The notes: generated by a model not told the origin, from the sequence alone. A stretch of 64,000 bases of DNA from Hydractinia symbiolongicarpus (GCF_029227915.1 NC_079883.1:23994001-24058000); one strand, 5' to 3'; positions 10,888 through 22,193 are shown, counted from the stretch's first letter. Made by a program: numbers and translations.

Positions 10888-13800
10888 GTGATTTTGGGTA
10901 ACAGTTAGTTAGTCGACCCGAACTTATATCTTTTCTTAAGCTGAATATTTACTTTGATAAAACTTGATCATTTTCGAAAGTGCATTTCTGATTTTTAGCC
11001 GTTTCACTCTTTAGTTAGCGATGTGATAAGTGTTTATGTTTGTCTTGTCATTAAATTCAAACTAACAAAGATGTTTTGCACTCAAATCTAGAAATGCTCG
11101 AAAAGTTTAAAAACGCTATAAACAATTAAATTTATTTAGCAAATACTGGACAAAAAAGGACCTTAGAAAACCTCATTGAATCTTTCTCTCTTTACTAATG
11201 CAGTACATTATAGAATAACATTATAAAGTATTTTTTTCTCGGCATCTGTCTATTTATCTTCGGAAGGTCTTAGTTATTTCCAACAAAGAGGAGAACAAAA
11301 ATTTCACAGCATGGCTAAGAAATACTATATTATATGGTGGCTGTAAATAACAATTGTACACGAATAGGAAACCTCGAATCAGTAGAAAACTTTTAACTAG
11401 TGTAACATAATTGGAGGGAGATTAACTAATGCTGTAGTAAGCCGAGGGGATGGTGATCGTTTAGAAAATGTGCATAAGAATAACACTATCCTTTCTCTGC
11501 GCCTGTCTAACCAATCCATTGTGTAGACTTTATTGAATTTCAAGCGTTTTCGGCAATCTGAAGGTCATAAATTTCCAGATCTTTCCCTCGGTCAAAATCA
11601 TCTTTTGTCATCCCTGTCCCCCATCCTGCACCCTTACCCAAACAAATTTACTTCCTACGGTACTGCTAATCCTAGTAAAACTTATCAATGAACACTGATA
11701 ATATTGTGAGTATTAATGATCTTTCATTTCATGATTAATTTGTGTAGAAAAATAAAGGAACACGGAATTGAAATCTCATTGTTTGCACACCTTCTAAAAA
11801 GAAATATTCACTCACTTAAATTTTGCTCAGCCAATTATTTTCGCCCTGTACAAGAAATAGAAGTGCACTAAAACACCATGAATTTAGCTATTTGCCTGAA
11901 CATACTCTTACAGTTATGTGCGATTCCTGTTCGTCTGTTGAACAAGAACTTTTTAATGTTTAACTTTTCACATTTATTTTATTGTGTAACTTGGTTTGTA
12001 TGAATTAAAATAGGTACCATTTTAGTAGTTTTTATTTTAAACCACTGACAGCTTTTTACCTTGTGTTTCTATTATACTGAACATAGCATCACCTTTCTTT
12101 AACCCCACTTCGATTATATATTTATAATTAGTTATTTAAACCCGTGGAATAACCACTAATTGTCTTGTTAAAATTTGTTGTGCTTCTTATCATAAAAATG
12201 TTTGTTAGCAATTTCATTAAGAAGGCTGAAAAAAGGGTTTTAAACAGAAATCCTTGGAGGAATCCACTTAAGAACATTTAAAATTTATTTATGTTTATAT
12301 CGCGAAGTGATTTGCTGTCAATTTCAGTAAAAAAGTATGAACAATGAATTAAAACTTTTGAACAAAATAGACAACAATAATAACAACGTTTATCATGTAC
12401 CTCAGACGGGAGCGGCTGAAAGAATATCTCGAGCAGATATCCGATATCGAATATCTGCTCGAGATATCCGATAGTCTCTCCGGCACTTATATTTTTTTGA
12501 TATATATAGTTCCTTTAAAAAATTACATGCAAGTCAATCAAATGGGGAGTTAGAACTAATTAAAAATAAAGTTATCAAACAAAGGATGTATTATATCGCA
12601 CTTCATCTTTTGTTGTTCTCGATAGTGGTACACAAAGGATAAGCAATCAGATGGAGAGGTGAAAACTGAAGCGCGAACTTTTAAAACAACGAGAAACAAG
12701 AACAACGAAAAAGACAAAAACAAAACAAAATAAAATATGGAGAGGTTCGCCACTTTAGATAATGATTCCTTTCCAATGATGCATGATAAAACAGATATTC
12801 AGCGCGATATCGTAATTATTAAGTCTCACTTTGTTTATATCACAAGCTCGACTGAATAATTACGGATATCCGATTTTACCTTGCTGAATATCTGCTTTTA
12901 ATTGCCCGTGACTTTACCCGTATAGATATTTTACAAAGCACTCGTCACGGTAAACTTATTTCAGCATGCAATGAAATTCTTAACTAATGAAACCATTTTG
13001 TTTTATCACATGATTTGTTCTAGACAATAACAATTAGGGGATATATTATGGACGTTTTTACAGAAAATTGTGTAAAATATAATCCACTTTGCCTGTTACA
13101 GCCGGACACACACTCCGTTTTATTATAGAGATGATTAGACAAAAAATAAGAATGTGCTAAAATGTGGACCAGTTCATTCTAAACTTTAATTTCCAATAGA
13201 GGCATCTTTTAATTTTGAAATTAAAAAATGATTGCTATTAACATAGTTTAGATATAGAAAACATATACAACAATGAAACGATGCTACTAGCTACCTTGAT
13301 TTTATGATCAACTTTTGTTAGGGAGGACAATATGCAATATTGCCGAAAAAAACATTTTTGCATGGTTAGATTTTATGCCCTGCAAGCTGGTTATTTTTCA
13401 TATTTTGTATCAACGTTTATATAAGAGATTGATATGTGACTAAAATGACTAATTTCTCTATATTTTAATTGATTTCTTGACATTTTGTGTAAGATTTTGT
13501 ATTTGTAAGGACAAAATTATCGATTTTTGTTGATTTAAGTTTGTGTTCGTAAGGCAAACCGTTTTTTTAGTATGTCAAGGTAAAATATTGCGGTAGAGGA
13601 CAGCATGTAATATACCGAAATAATTATAAGTTTTTTTATTTCTTTTCTGTGTCGTTAACTCTGGATTTCTGACATTTTGTGTAAAACTTTTGGAGGGTTG
13701 CTGTATGCACAAGACTAAGTAGCTGATTTTGGTATGATGTGCAACAAAATGTGGAAATTTTGTAAAAACCTTTTTTGTATGACTTAACGAAATATGTTAG

Positions 13801-14225
13801 GGATTTTTGAGCATTCTATCATCTCGCAGAACTTTACAGTAAAAAGACCTTCGATGAAAAGATCACAAGGTGTGCTTACCGAATTATAAGACAAGTAAAA
13901 GGTATTGTATATATTTTCGCACTGCTTGTAGATGTACCTTTATCGTATATTTTAAACTATTTTTCTATTACAACATGTATCTGCTATATATAATTTAAAA
14001 CTTATTTTTAGAGCTACAAGCACATGTAAGTTTTAACATCATAACGCGAAAACCTTTTTATCAATTTTTATGTTTTTCAAACTCGAATTTCGCACGAGTC
14101 GCGGTTTTCACTTAATATGCATGTGTTAAAAGGTTATTGTATAAAAGCCTACACGGTGCATTTTATTTTCAACGGGATACAAACGCATCATTACATTAAC
14201 AACACGAAAGCGTATCAGCACAAAA
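10888..14225. other. intergenic with small inverted repeats
   Basis: No coding exon recognised in about 3.3 kb. Two inverted repeats stand out: 12434-12477 (17-bp arms ATATCTCGAGCAGATAT) and about 12791-12899, whose ends are CAGATATTCAGC and GCTGAATATCTG. The rest is AT-rich single-copy-looking sequence. Confidence 0.6.
12434..12477. repeat. inverted repeat with 17-bp perfect arms
   Basis: ATATCTCGAGCAGATAT, then a 10-bp spacer containing CGATATCG, then the exact reverse complement. A related imperfect foldback with CAGATATTCAGC ends lies about 350 bp downstream, so the two may be remains of one small element. Confidence 0.8.
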
Positions 14226-16815
14226 ATGCTTTTAATTTTTTGTGTAACCATTATTTTTGGTAAGTTTACATATTTCTGTGGATGCATTTTCTACGTAAAC
14301 CTTTCATAAAGTCAACCACTTGATAACAAAAAAACGGTATATGAAATTACTATTCTTCTGGGCTTTTACATTTCCCGAGATAATTATCCTTCGTAATTAT
14401 CTCGAGTCGTTTTTGCCAAAATTTAAGAAACTCTCTGAATTAACTAACAACGTTAACATTTAAATATTCAGACATTTTCAGCCAGTTCCGTTGGCAGCAC
14501 CTCTAAATTCACGGAAAACGAATTAAAATTCAAGACTGTTTTTAAGAAACAGTATTATTGGCGGGGTTAAACTCAACTTGCTCCTATTGCTTCACTGTCG
14601 GTCGCATTATTCTTACAAAACTGTTTTTGTTAAAAAAGCTATTATGTGGCGCTTTAATTTTAGAGAGAACTGGTTTATTCAATGAACTATAGACTTAAAG
14701 ATAAAAAACGCCCTTTTTTTACTCTCCACGGCCATGATTGCTTTTTTCATAGTCCTGGAAATTTGTATTTCTCTTTCCCTTAAAGCCATCAACATATAGT
14801 TAGTCAACAGACTAAAATTTTACACTTTTTTAGCGCAGGCATTTGGCGGAAGTCAACATCATGGCGTCAATGTCTTTGTGTCATATAATTACCCAGAATT
14901 CAACATTGGTGACAGAACAAATGGAGAAGTGTACATTGCCTCTGGAAAACTTCACCAATTTGCAGTCGTGCCAGGTAAAATCACATTTGTAATTCTGCAG
15001 TTTATGAACAAATTCGCGATCTTTTATTACACATTTTACCTTATTTTTAGCTCATTTACAATTTCTTCGTAAATTCAGTTTAGAACTTTAAGGAAAAAAG
15101 TATTCGAAGATTACTAACCCAAACATTTATTGCGTAATTTCAATAGAAATATACGCATTTTGACTTTGTTATTCCGCATTTTGTACAATTGTCGATGTCC
15201 TAATTCGCAATCCCAAATTTTGCAACCTCGTTCCCAGGGCCTTTTGCTTTTTTGACATCGAGGCTAGCGGCTTTGACATAGGCAACATACTCTGGGGACC
15301 AGGATGCCAAATTTCATATGCATTTCTTTAGAAAACGATTTTTTTAAAGTTACCTACACGAATCATAACTTCTTCTATTCGCATAATTTTAGCCTTAAAT
15401 GGTCGTGAAGGCGCTTTCTCTTTGCAATCCGTTGAAAGACCTGAGCACTACTTACGTCATCGAAACTTCCTCGTTCACCTCGATGCTTCAGACGAAAGTG
15501 AATTGTTTAAAAACGACGCTTCGTTCTACATGCGTGCGAATAAATACTTTTCTGGGTATACTTCATTGGAATCGTGCAACTTTCCTGGCCATTTTCTTCG
15601 TCATCAAAACTACAGAATGAAACTTCACAAGGAAGACAACAGCCAACTATTTAAAATGGATGCCAGCTTTCTTGCTTCATCTGTGTGTAAGTTTTGTTGA
15701 ACCTTAGAAATTTAATAACTACAAGTATCAAATGCTTTTTCAAGGAAAAGTCGGGGGAGAGAAAAGCCCAATTTTTTTTTTGTATTACAATGTGTTACAG
15801 TATAATTTTCCTTAAACTAAAGGTATTTCCTGTTTGGGCAGGTCTATCTCAAACTTTTCTGCAGTAACGAGCAAAAGATTTGGAAGTGTTCCTTATTATT
15901 GCTTTTTGAGTCAAGAAAAGACCATTGACTTATAAAAAAAAAAATGAGAAGTGTAAACAAAAACGTTTTAAAAACATTCAGGACGGAAGTAAACAAATGC
16001 AAAATGATTGCTAATCTCTGCTTTTTAATGGTGAATTTAAGCTTAAATGTAAGCCTGGCAGATAAAATTGTCCACTTTTGAGATGTCCACCTTGGAGATG
16101 TAGTTCCGCGAATTTTTTTTAGAGTTCGTTCTCGGTTCGCGTGTAGGAAATTTTTGTTACTTTGAAATGTCCGTCCTGGAGAATTAGTTCCGTGAAATGT
16201 TTTCTAAGACTTTTTTGTCTTCGGTTAGCATGTAGCGTAGAAAATTTTCGTTACTTTGTTCACTACATTTTCTCTGTTATTCAAATACAAAATTTGATTC
16301 CCTCAAAAGTTTCTAACATGAAAGCATTTTGCTGTTATTACTGTTTGAATATAAACGAATATTTAAATCACGTCTGTTTTTCAGCATGGTTTGCAAAGTT
16401 GGATTCCAAAAATTTCCCAGGATTTTATTGGGGAGTGACGGGTATCAATGCAAGAATAACTAAAGACCATCAAATTTCCGTTCAACTGCTTATGCCTGGT
16501 CTGACAGGTCAGGAAGGAACCATATCGTTTCATGTCCCAAGTGCTGGTGGCAAGTCAAAGTACCTACGTCACAGAAATTATTTATTCCGTGCTGAAGGTG
16601 ATACAAATGGAGCAGAGTTGTTTCGCAAAGACTCTACATACCACGTGAGAATGGATAAATGGTTCCCAGGCTACCTTTCATTCGAGTCTGTTAATTTTCC
16701 AAATTATTTTATTCGACATCAAAATTATCTCTTGCGGATCAGCAAATTTGACAACACAGAATTGTTTAAAAACGACGCAAGTTTCGAGATGAAAATGCTG
16801 GGGCCCGGACAGTGA
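14226..16815 (+). CDS. secreted protein with two AbfB domains, 299 aa
   Basis: Four exons, 14226-14259, 14834-14974, 15393-15686 and 16385-16815. All introns are phase 1 with GT-AG borders, and the total is 900 nt. Exon 1 and the start of exon 2 give a signal peptide (MLLIFCVTIIFAQAFGGS). Two related repeats follow, each with the AbfB pattern of two beta-trefoil-like lobes. Exon 3 has YLRHRNFLVHL, ELFKNDASFY, SLESCNFPGHFLRHQNY. Exon 4 has YLRHRNYLFRA, ELFRKDSTYHV, SFESVNFPNYFIRHQNYLL. AbfB domains bind arabinofuranose side chains in fungal enzymes. Here there is no catalytic domain, so a secreted carbohydrate-binding or lectin-like role is inferred. The uniform phase-1 introns fit expansion by domain shuffling. 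A Polinton inserted about 660 bp downstream. Confidence 0.85.
15222..15310. repeat. small dispersed repeat in intron 2 of the AbfB gene
   Basis: Begins GCAACCTCGTTCCCAGGGCC and ends near CTCTGGGGACCAGGATGCC. Same family of short elements as at 4463, 35205 and 53923. Confidence 0.5.
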
Positions 16816-17470
16816 ACATTTGCGCATCGGGGTGTAATTTTAGTGGATTTAATAACTGAAAATACAGAAATTATATGCGTCTAGTATACACGTTGTTTTA
16901 ATTAAAATCTAGCACATGAAGGCTTTCTTTGAACGCTCTGTTAAAATATCCTGCTCTGAAGCATGCTTAAAAGTGTTCCTAAAATGGCCTCCACCTCTCT
17001 GTAGCCCTTTACTGATCTTTGACTTATCATAAAAAATCTTGATGACGTCATTATTTTTTTGTTGACGTCGTCAATTTTCACCCTAAACATTCTAGTGTTG
17101 CTTGGTCAACATTGTCATGTCAAACAATGTGAATCTTGATTAACACAGAACAATGTTTATTTGAAAAAATAAAAACAAAAGACAATAAAACCACTACAAA
17201 AATCGTGCACTGTTACATTATCCGTACCTTTGTGTGTGACAGCAAAGTGGAAGTGCTTATTTTCCTTTGAGATAGCCCAAAGTGCTTATTTTCCTTTGAG
17301 ATAGCCCCCCCCCCCCCCAAAAAAAAAAATATTACCTTACATAACGATCAAACCATAGAAATCAAAATAAGGTACAGCTAGGATTGTGTTTTTTCAATCA
17401 ATGGATAAGTAGATTTTTGATGGCGTGACAAATCACTTGTTAATCAATTGTCTTTTGAAAAATTGATCAC
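16816..17470. other. intergenic; left flank of the Polinton
   Basis: No gene. AATAAA signals at about 17168 and 17183 could serve the AbfB transcript. A 28-bp direct repeat (AAGTGCTTATTTTCCTTTGA...) occurs twice at 17251-17307, followed by a run of C and then of A. Confidence 0.6.
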
Positions 17471-17476
17471 TTTTGG
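17471..17476. repeat. target-site duplication, left copy (TTTTGG)
   Basis: TTTTGG immediately before the left terminus AGAGATAGG. The same hexamer follows the right terminus at 34246-34251. A 5-bp reading (TTTGG) with perfectly matching termini is the alternative. Confidence 0.85.
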
Positions 17477-17768
17477 AGAGATAGGAAAACCCCAATGTTA
17501 GGACAGACCCCCTTAGCAGTTTCCTATCCCACGTTAAATTACGGATCATCCCCGTCAAATCAACGATAGAAGAGTCGATAAAATCCATGTGCACTTTACC
17601 ACTTTACGTCAAATAAGCGGGCATGCTCTATAATATCTGTCAAAAACCCCCACCCCCGCCGTGTCCCCCGGGCCCCTCCCCGTCCCATGGGTCCCTACCC
17701 ACCCTCATCTGTCGTCTCCTATAATTTATAGTGTTATGTGTTATGTGTTATGTGTTATGTGTGTCTAT
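17477..17768 (+). repeat. Polinton left terminal inverted repeat
   Basis: Matches the reverse complement of 33967-34246. Differences are a few substitutions in the C-rich part (17641-17690), a short indel there, and extra copies of the 7-bp unit TTATGTG at 17732-17760. Confidence 0.92.
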
Positions 17769-17791
17769 CTTTACCAGAAACAAGTAAAGAT
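17767..17791. terminator. 3' hairpin after the 17811-18146 gene
   Basis: Perfect 8-bp arms ATCTTTAC / GTAAAGAT around a 9-nt loop with core AGAAACA, 20 nt past the stop of the minus-strand gene. The hairpin beyond the integrase stop (27063-27087) has nearly the same arms and loop, so the element is conserved rather than accidental. Function as an RNA 3'-end signal is inferred. Confidence 0.6.
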
Positions 17792-17810
17792 GATTGCAAC
17801 ATTGCAAGGT

Positions 17811-18146
17811 TTAGCGCCACATAATGTCATAACTGAAGAATTGATTTTGATGATTATTTTGAGATTGTTTGAGACCATTTGATCTGACAAAGGCATCACC
17901 CTTGAAACTATAATCCTTTAATTCATCACAAAGTCTTGCGGGCAACCATGTCTTATATTTATTTCCCATTCTATCTTGAACCTCCGCATACATAGATTTT
18001 TCAGAAAGAGCACCAGGTCTTGATATTTCCATCTCTTTCACATATTTAACAAGGTAAATATCGTTTTTAGGCAGCTCTCTCCACTTTATGATCGGAGTAA
18101 CTTGTTCTATGTTTTGTTCAAATTCTTCAACTGTTGGAAAAGCCAT
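17811..18146 (-). CDS. small conserved Polinton protein, about 111 aa, function unknown
   Basis: Minus-strand ORF beside the left terminal repeat. Two in-frame ATGs exist (18161 and 18146). The second (MAFPTVEEFEQNIEQ) is preferred because the conserved-looking part starts there. It is a single soluble domain with alternating strands (IIKWRELPKNDIYLVKYVKE, MYAEVQDRMGNKYKTWLP) and an Asn/Gln-rich end. I remember small proteins of this general shape near the ends of other animal Polintons but know no function. An OB-like nucleic-acid-binding fold would fit the strand pattern, but that is speculation. A conserved hairpin follows its stop. Confidence 0.7.
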   Translation of the reverse strand: MAFPTVEEFEQNIEQVTPIIKWRELPKNDIYLVKYVKEMEISRPGALSEKSMYAEVQDRMGNKYKTWLPARLCDELKDYSFKGDAFVRSNGLKQSQNNHQNQFFSYDIMWR

Positions 18147-18161
18147 TGTGTTTATATTCAC

Positions 18162-18399
18162 GATTACATCTCTTTATACCACTTTATAGATTCTATCGGA
18201 AAGCAGTTTTGTTATCTACCATCTGTCAATCAAACGCTTATAACAATAGGATTTTACATATTTTACATACCAGAAAGTTGTTTACATAAGAAAAAAGTTA
18301 AAACGAAAGTAGCCGTTGCTAAGGATATTTGGTATGTAAGGAATGCATTGTTTCTCTATTGTTATTCTGGCTTGATTGACATTTAATTGACGTCAATCT
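18162..18399. other. short intergenic spacer
   Basis: AT-rich leader of the small minus-strand gene. It contains a TTTATACCACTTTATAG stretch near its start and a 12-bp perfect palindrome ATTGACGTCAAT (18386-18397) just past the stop of the 393-aa gene. Confidence 0.5.
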
Positions 18400-19581
18400 T
18401 TATCTAAACAAATACCATATGAAATAACCCGTTGTCATAACAATCACAAGAGCGATCTTCTCATCTTCGTGTGTAGGAGGAGTATCTTTGTGGTAAGGTG
18501 CAGTAATGTGTTTATCTGTAGTATCCACGTGGTGTACGGTAATGTGTTTATCAGGATGATCGGGTGTTACAGGCTTCTTTTTAGTTATCTTATGTGATTC
18601 AGCTGTTTTTTCAATAACATTGACCTTTCGATTGATACCAATGGTAAGATCTTCACCCGATATCAAAATCTTGTTGTTGTAACCTACCACACCGGTCTTA
18701 ATTCTGAGATTCATGTCACTAGGTAACATATAAATACCTTGTCCAACCGAATAATCAACCTTACTTGAAGCGTAGTTTAACGTATCCTGATAACGTTTAA
18801 TGTCCTCCTGAATATCAACCCTACGGTTAACAATGTCTTCAAGGTTATTCATAAAAACTCTTTGGGCGGTCAGAGCACTTGAATCATTACCGAGGATGGA
18901 TGAGCGCGCCGAGGCTTGAGAACTAAGAACAAGATAGGCATAGGCCCTAACACTGCTCGAGATCTTCACAAGGCCCGTTTTTGTAAATCCATCGGATTTT
19001 TCCACAATCCACCGCGTCATGGAGTCGTTAGTGAAATAACTCAACCCGGGAGTTGGATAGTCTTTACGTCTTTTTTGATATGAAGTGAAAAAGTACTGAC
19101 CTCTGTATTTCATGGGGTTGGAATCAACATCATACTCACCACAGATTTTTAGAAATTCCTCATTTAAATAAGGATTATCATATTGATTAAAACTATCCTC
19201 AAAGGGTAGAGGTGTCTGTAGGCGCTTAATGATTCGTCTAATGTGATAATACACATGAAAACGATATATTGACCTGACCATAGATCTACCATCCTTCAGG
19301 TGTTCCGAACTTACCCCACAGGCACTTGAAGCACACCAAGTGGCGAAATTTAGCTGGGTTTGCCATAATCTAAAAGGTTGCTCATTCCAAATTCTCATAC
19401 GTTGCGCGTTATGACTAAGTTCATAATTGGTAAAAATATTAGGAAAGGAAACGGGGAAAGAGCCACTTTCAGACACAATAATGGCCTGTTTGTACAGATC
19501 CCTAGCGCCCAATATTTGAAGATCCCGCCCTCCATTTGGCTTATATGCCGCATTCGGATTATATCTGAAAATATCATCCAT
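18400..19581 (-). CDS. Polinton structural-type protein with C-terminal membrane anchor, 393 aa
   Basis: Minus-strand gene starting MDDIFRYNPNAAYKPNG, divergent from the penton-like gene with only 38 bp between the start codons. Residues 1-330 are globular, with a Trp/Cys-rich segment (LWQTQLNFATWCASSACG) and an Arg-rich helix (YHIRRIIKRL). Residues about 335-370 are rich in His, Thr, Asp and Pro, and the end is one membrane helix (ALVIVMTTGYFIWYLF). I recall long proteins of this layout as a standing part of animal Polintons, next to the capsid genes, without assigned function. Location and anchor suggest a virion or assembly protein facing a membrane. It has no catalytic motif that I can see. 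Confidence 0.75.
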   Translation of the reverse strand: MDDIFRYNPNAAYKPNGGRDLQILGARDLYKQAIIVSESGSFPVSFPNIFTNYELSHNAQRMRIWNEQPFRLWQTQLNFATWCASSACGVSSEHLKDGRSMVRSIYRFHVYYHIRRIIKRLQTPLPFEDSFNQYDNPYLNEEFLKICGEYDVDSNPMKYRGQYFFTSYQKRRKDYPTPGLSYFTNDSMTRWIVEKSDGFTKTGLVKISSSVRAYAYLVLSSQASARSSILGNDSSALTAQRVFMNNLEDIVNRRVDIQEDIKRYQDTLNYASSKVDYSVGQGIYMLPSDMNLRIKTGVVGYNNKILISGEDLTIGINRKVNVIEKTAESHKITKKKPVTPDHPDKHITVHHVDTTDKHITAPYHKDTPPTHEDEKIALVIVMTTGYFIWYLFR

Positions 19582-19619
19582 TCTTTGATTTAAATATATT
19601 CACAATCTCTAATATAATA
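19582..19619. promoter_or_regulatory. divergent promoter between two late-type genes
   Basis: Only 38 bp separate the two start codons. It is almost pure A/T with TAATATAATA directly before the rightward ATG and TATATTTAAA toward the leftward one. Similar ATATAATA strings precede the starts at 22579, 25813 and 28169, so this may be the element's TATA-like late promoter. Confidence 0.5.
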
Positions 19620-20183
19620 ATGTATATCACAATAAAGGACGTAAATAGCGAGAAGAAAATCTATTTGTATCAACCGATAGACAACTCACATGGTACAAAG
19701 GAGGTTGCGATCGTGGAGACGTTTTCAGATAATGTCACATATGTAGCTACAGCTCCAATAGATATACCCTTGGCTGACGGAGTTACCACGGTTAGGTTAC
19801 AACAGGGTAAGCACTACACGGGGAGGGAGTTGAATTCAATCGTGAGAGGTGATGTAAAATCAACACAACTAGCTAGAAACTCTAAGTTGAGTAAAATATT
19901 CAATCTAGGGGGTATAACGGAACTACATTTTAATCTTAATGAATTGGATAACTCGTTAAATCTTAAAGATGGTGAATATAGCAACAACCTGATGACATAT
20001 CATATATCCGAGTATGGTGGTGATTTTACATATATTGAACCGAAAAATCCGCAATATAAGAAACTAAAGAAAGGTTTACTTCAATCACTTACCATGAGAG
20101 TCACAGGTCAGGATGGTAAGGTGTTATGGGGTGGTATGAAGACAACAGTTACCATTCACATAAGAGATACGGCGTACAGATGA
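19620..20183 (+). CDS. minor capsid (penton-like) protein, 187 aa
   Basis: Beta-rich protein of 187 residues directly upstream of the major capsid gene. The C-terminal strand pair, LLQSLTMRVTGQDG and then TTVTIHIRD, is the ending typical of single-jelly-roll minor capsid proteins of Polintons and adintoviruses, where a Gly/Asp turn connects the last two strands. Length and position also fit that family. In these viruses the protein forms the pentons at the icosahedral vertices. The start is the first ATG after TAATATAATA. No signal peptide or membrane segment. The assignment rests on pattern and synteny, not a database search. Confidence 0.72.
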   Translation: MYITIKDVNSEKKIYLYQPIDNSHGTKEVAIVETFSDNVTYVATAPIDIPLADGVTTVRLQQGKHYTGRELNSIVRGDVKSTQLARNSKLSKIFNLGGITELHFNLNELDNSLNLKDGEYSNNLMTYHISEYGGDFTYIEPKNPQYKKLKKGLLQSLTMRVTGQDGKVLWGGMKTTVTIHIRDTAYR

Positions 20184-20238
20184 TACCGTAGCATTAACCG
20201 AATTAAAGTAAAATAAAATAAAAGTAATATGGAATAGC

Positions 20239-21558
20239 ATGGAATACGGGAAAAAGTTAAACCCAGAGCGTTCACTTAGGATCGCACATGGCGTAAAAGG
20301 AACGCATCAAAAAGTAATTGTCACTCACAACCCAAGTGAGATTGATCAGAACCAGTTACTCCTGATTAGGTTCCCTAATTTAGGTAACGATGATGTCATT
20401 GTTCCTGGTACTTCGAAAATAAGTTTCGACGTTGAACTCGAGTCAAAAGTCGACACGAAGAGAACATTGGTCTCTAACATAGGGAGGGCAATTGTTAAAA
20501 AGCTAGCTATCAAGTTCGAGGGTACCGAGATTCTGAGCATTGATGACTTTGATCTTTTCGGGTGCTACAGAGATTTATGGCTAACCAAGTCCGAAAAAAG
20601 AAATGCAATAAGACAAGGTATCATCTTTGATGAAGGGTGTACAGAAAACTGTATGAAACTGAGAGTTGGAGCCGCGGATAAAGACGCATCAGAGGTAGCG
20701 GACAAAGCTATTTATGATGCATACAAAAACAAGTTCACCATACCACTAGATTTTGAAATGTTGGATAGCACGATCCCATATTATCAGGCTGGATTAGGTA
20801 ATAGGCTGTGTTATGAGATAACATTCAACAATTATGACAGGGTAGTATTATCAACACCAACCAAACCTTCCGGTGCCACATCGGCACCCGCGCCGGATGC
20901 TAAATACAAAATCTCCAACATATCTCTCGAATATGAGATTGTGACACAACCGACACTCGCCAGATTCATTTCAAATGAATACCAAAACATGGCCGTACTT
21001 TACGACAGATTCTTGAGACATAGACAAATTAGGGTGGATAAGTCAGACACAACGTGGAATTGGTCATTCAATACACCGTGCAAGTCTCTGAAGGGTATAT
21101 TGGTTCTGTTTGAGGAAGAGAAAGCTTACAAACGAGATACAGGTAGGTTCTACAATCCTAAGATCAAAAAGGTATCCGCCATAGTTGAGGGTAAGCCCAA
21201 CCAACTTTTCGCTCAGGGGATGCAACCGTTTGAGCATTATGGTGAAATATGCAAGTATTTCGCGGAGAGCAAACAAAGGGATGGTAACGCCGGTGAAATA
21301 CAGAAACATCTGCAACTACATGATGTGAAGGTCGCGGACTACCTAACCACGAAATATGCTCTATGGCTGGATTTCAGAACCATAGATGAAAACTCACTGC
21401 ACGGGACCGGCCGACGGATTGAAAATGCGAGCGAGGGGATCACACTTCAAGTTGAAAAGACGGCCGAAACCGCGGGATCCTTAAACGCCTACATATATCT
21501 AATCATGGATGCTCAATTAAATATTCAAAACGGTGAAATTATGGATGTACTATATTAA
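20239..21558 (+). CDS. major capsid protein, double jelly-roll (hexon-like), 439 aa
   Basis: 439 residues, between the penton-like gene and the packaging ATPase as in other Polintons. The first jelly roll lies at about 20-215 (strands around DDVIVPGTSKISFDVELES and IVKKLAIKFEGTEIL). The second starts near 225 (ISNISLEYEIVTQPTLA). A motif I associate with Polinton major capsid proteins is visible: a YDRFLRHR element followed by NTPCKSLKGILVLFEE. The C-terminus ends in strands LNAYIYLIMDAQL. It would form the trimeric capsomers. The frame is intact. The ATPase start codon follows its stop by a single base. Confidence 0.85.
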   Translation: MEYGKKLNPERSLRIAHGVKGTHQKVIVTHNPSEIDQNQLLLIRFPNLGNDDVIVPGTSKISFDVELESKVDTKRTLVSNIGRAIVKKLAIKFEGTEILSIDDFDLFGCYRDLWLTKSEKRNAIRQGIIFDEGCTENCMKLRVGAADKDASEVADKAIYDAYKNKFTIPLDFEMLDSTIPYYQAGLGNRLCYEITFNNYDRVVLSTPTKPSGATSAPAPDAKYKISNISLEYEIVTQPTLARFISNEYQNMAVLYDRFLRHRQIRVDKSDTTWNWSFNTPCKSLKGILVLFEEEKAYKRDTGRFYNPKIKKVSAIVEGKPNQLFAQGMQPFEHYGEICKYFAESKQRDGNAGEIQKHLQLHDVKVADYLTTKYALWLDFRTIDENSLHGTGRRIENASEGITLQVEKTAETAGSLNAYIYLIMDAQLNIQNGEIMDVLY

Positions 21559-21559
21559 G

Positions 21560-22156
21560 ATGGACTACATGAAAGATCCTCACACGGCATTATTCGTCGG
21601 TCCCACGGGCTGCGGAAAATCCAGACGCGTTGTAACGCTACTAGAGAGTGAATACTTTGATCACTTTGATTTCATTGTGATTATATGTCCAACATTAAGA
21701 TGGAATAAGACATATATGTGTCGAAAATGGTTTTGGAACGACAGATATGTGATTCTAATTGAGCCCATGGGCATGTTGTACGAATGGATTCAAAAGATGA
21801 CGGATTTCTGTGCCGGGTACAAAACATTATTCCTGATCGACGACATCATCGCGGATGAGAAACTGGACAAAAAGAGGCAACCGCTTCTGGAGCTGGCCAT
21901 CAGCGGTCGGCATCGAAACCACACCATGTGGCTACTCACACAATCATACACCGCGATACCGAAGAACTTACGAAGGCAGGCAAAAATGTTATATGTGTGG
22001 TATCCGAAGGACAGACATGATCTCGCAACCATCCACGAAGAGAATGATGTCATTGAATCATCGGAGATCCAGAAGGTTAAGGAAAGGCTAAAAGATGGAA
22101 AATATACACATTTAGTCATGAGGATGGAACATCCAAGAACTCACGTGATTTGCTAG
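21560..22156 (+). CDS. FtsK/HerA-type genome-packaging ATPase, 198 aa
   Basis: The frame is open from 21533, but the ATG at 21560 (MDYMKDPHTALFVG) is preferred because it falls one base after the major capsid stop and leaves the conserved N-terminus intact. Walker A GPTGCGKS is at residues 14-21 and Walker B TLFLIDDI ends in D94-D95. A later Arg-containing segment (SGRHRNHTMWLLTQS) holds the sensor Gln and likely arginine finger of the A32-like family. It would pump the linear DNA into preformed capsids. A perfect 13-bp-arm hairpin begins 10 nt past its stop. Confidence 0.9.
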   Translation: MDYMKDPHTALFVGPTGCGKSRRVVTLLESEYFDHFDFIVIICPTLRWNKTYMCRKWFWNDRYVILIEPMGMLYEWIQKMTDFCAGYKTLFLIDDIIADEKLDKKRQPLLELAISGRHRNHTMWLLTQSYTAIPKNLRRQAKMLYVWYPKDRHDLATIHEENDVIESSEIQKVKERLKDGKYTHLVMRMEHPRTHVIC

Positions 22157-22166
22157 ATTGGACGTT

Positions 22167-22193
22167 TTTTGTTACAAGAGTCTTGTAACAAAA
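22167..22193. terminator. perfect 13-bp-arm hairpin after the ATPase gene
   Basis: TTTTGTTACAAGA, one central G, then the exact reverse complement. Same TTTGTTAC/GTAACAAA core as the hairpins at 28453 and 29487. Likely a transcript 3'-end or termination element (inference from repeated position after stops). Confidence 0.65.
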
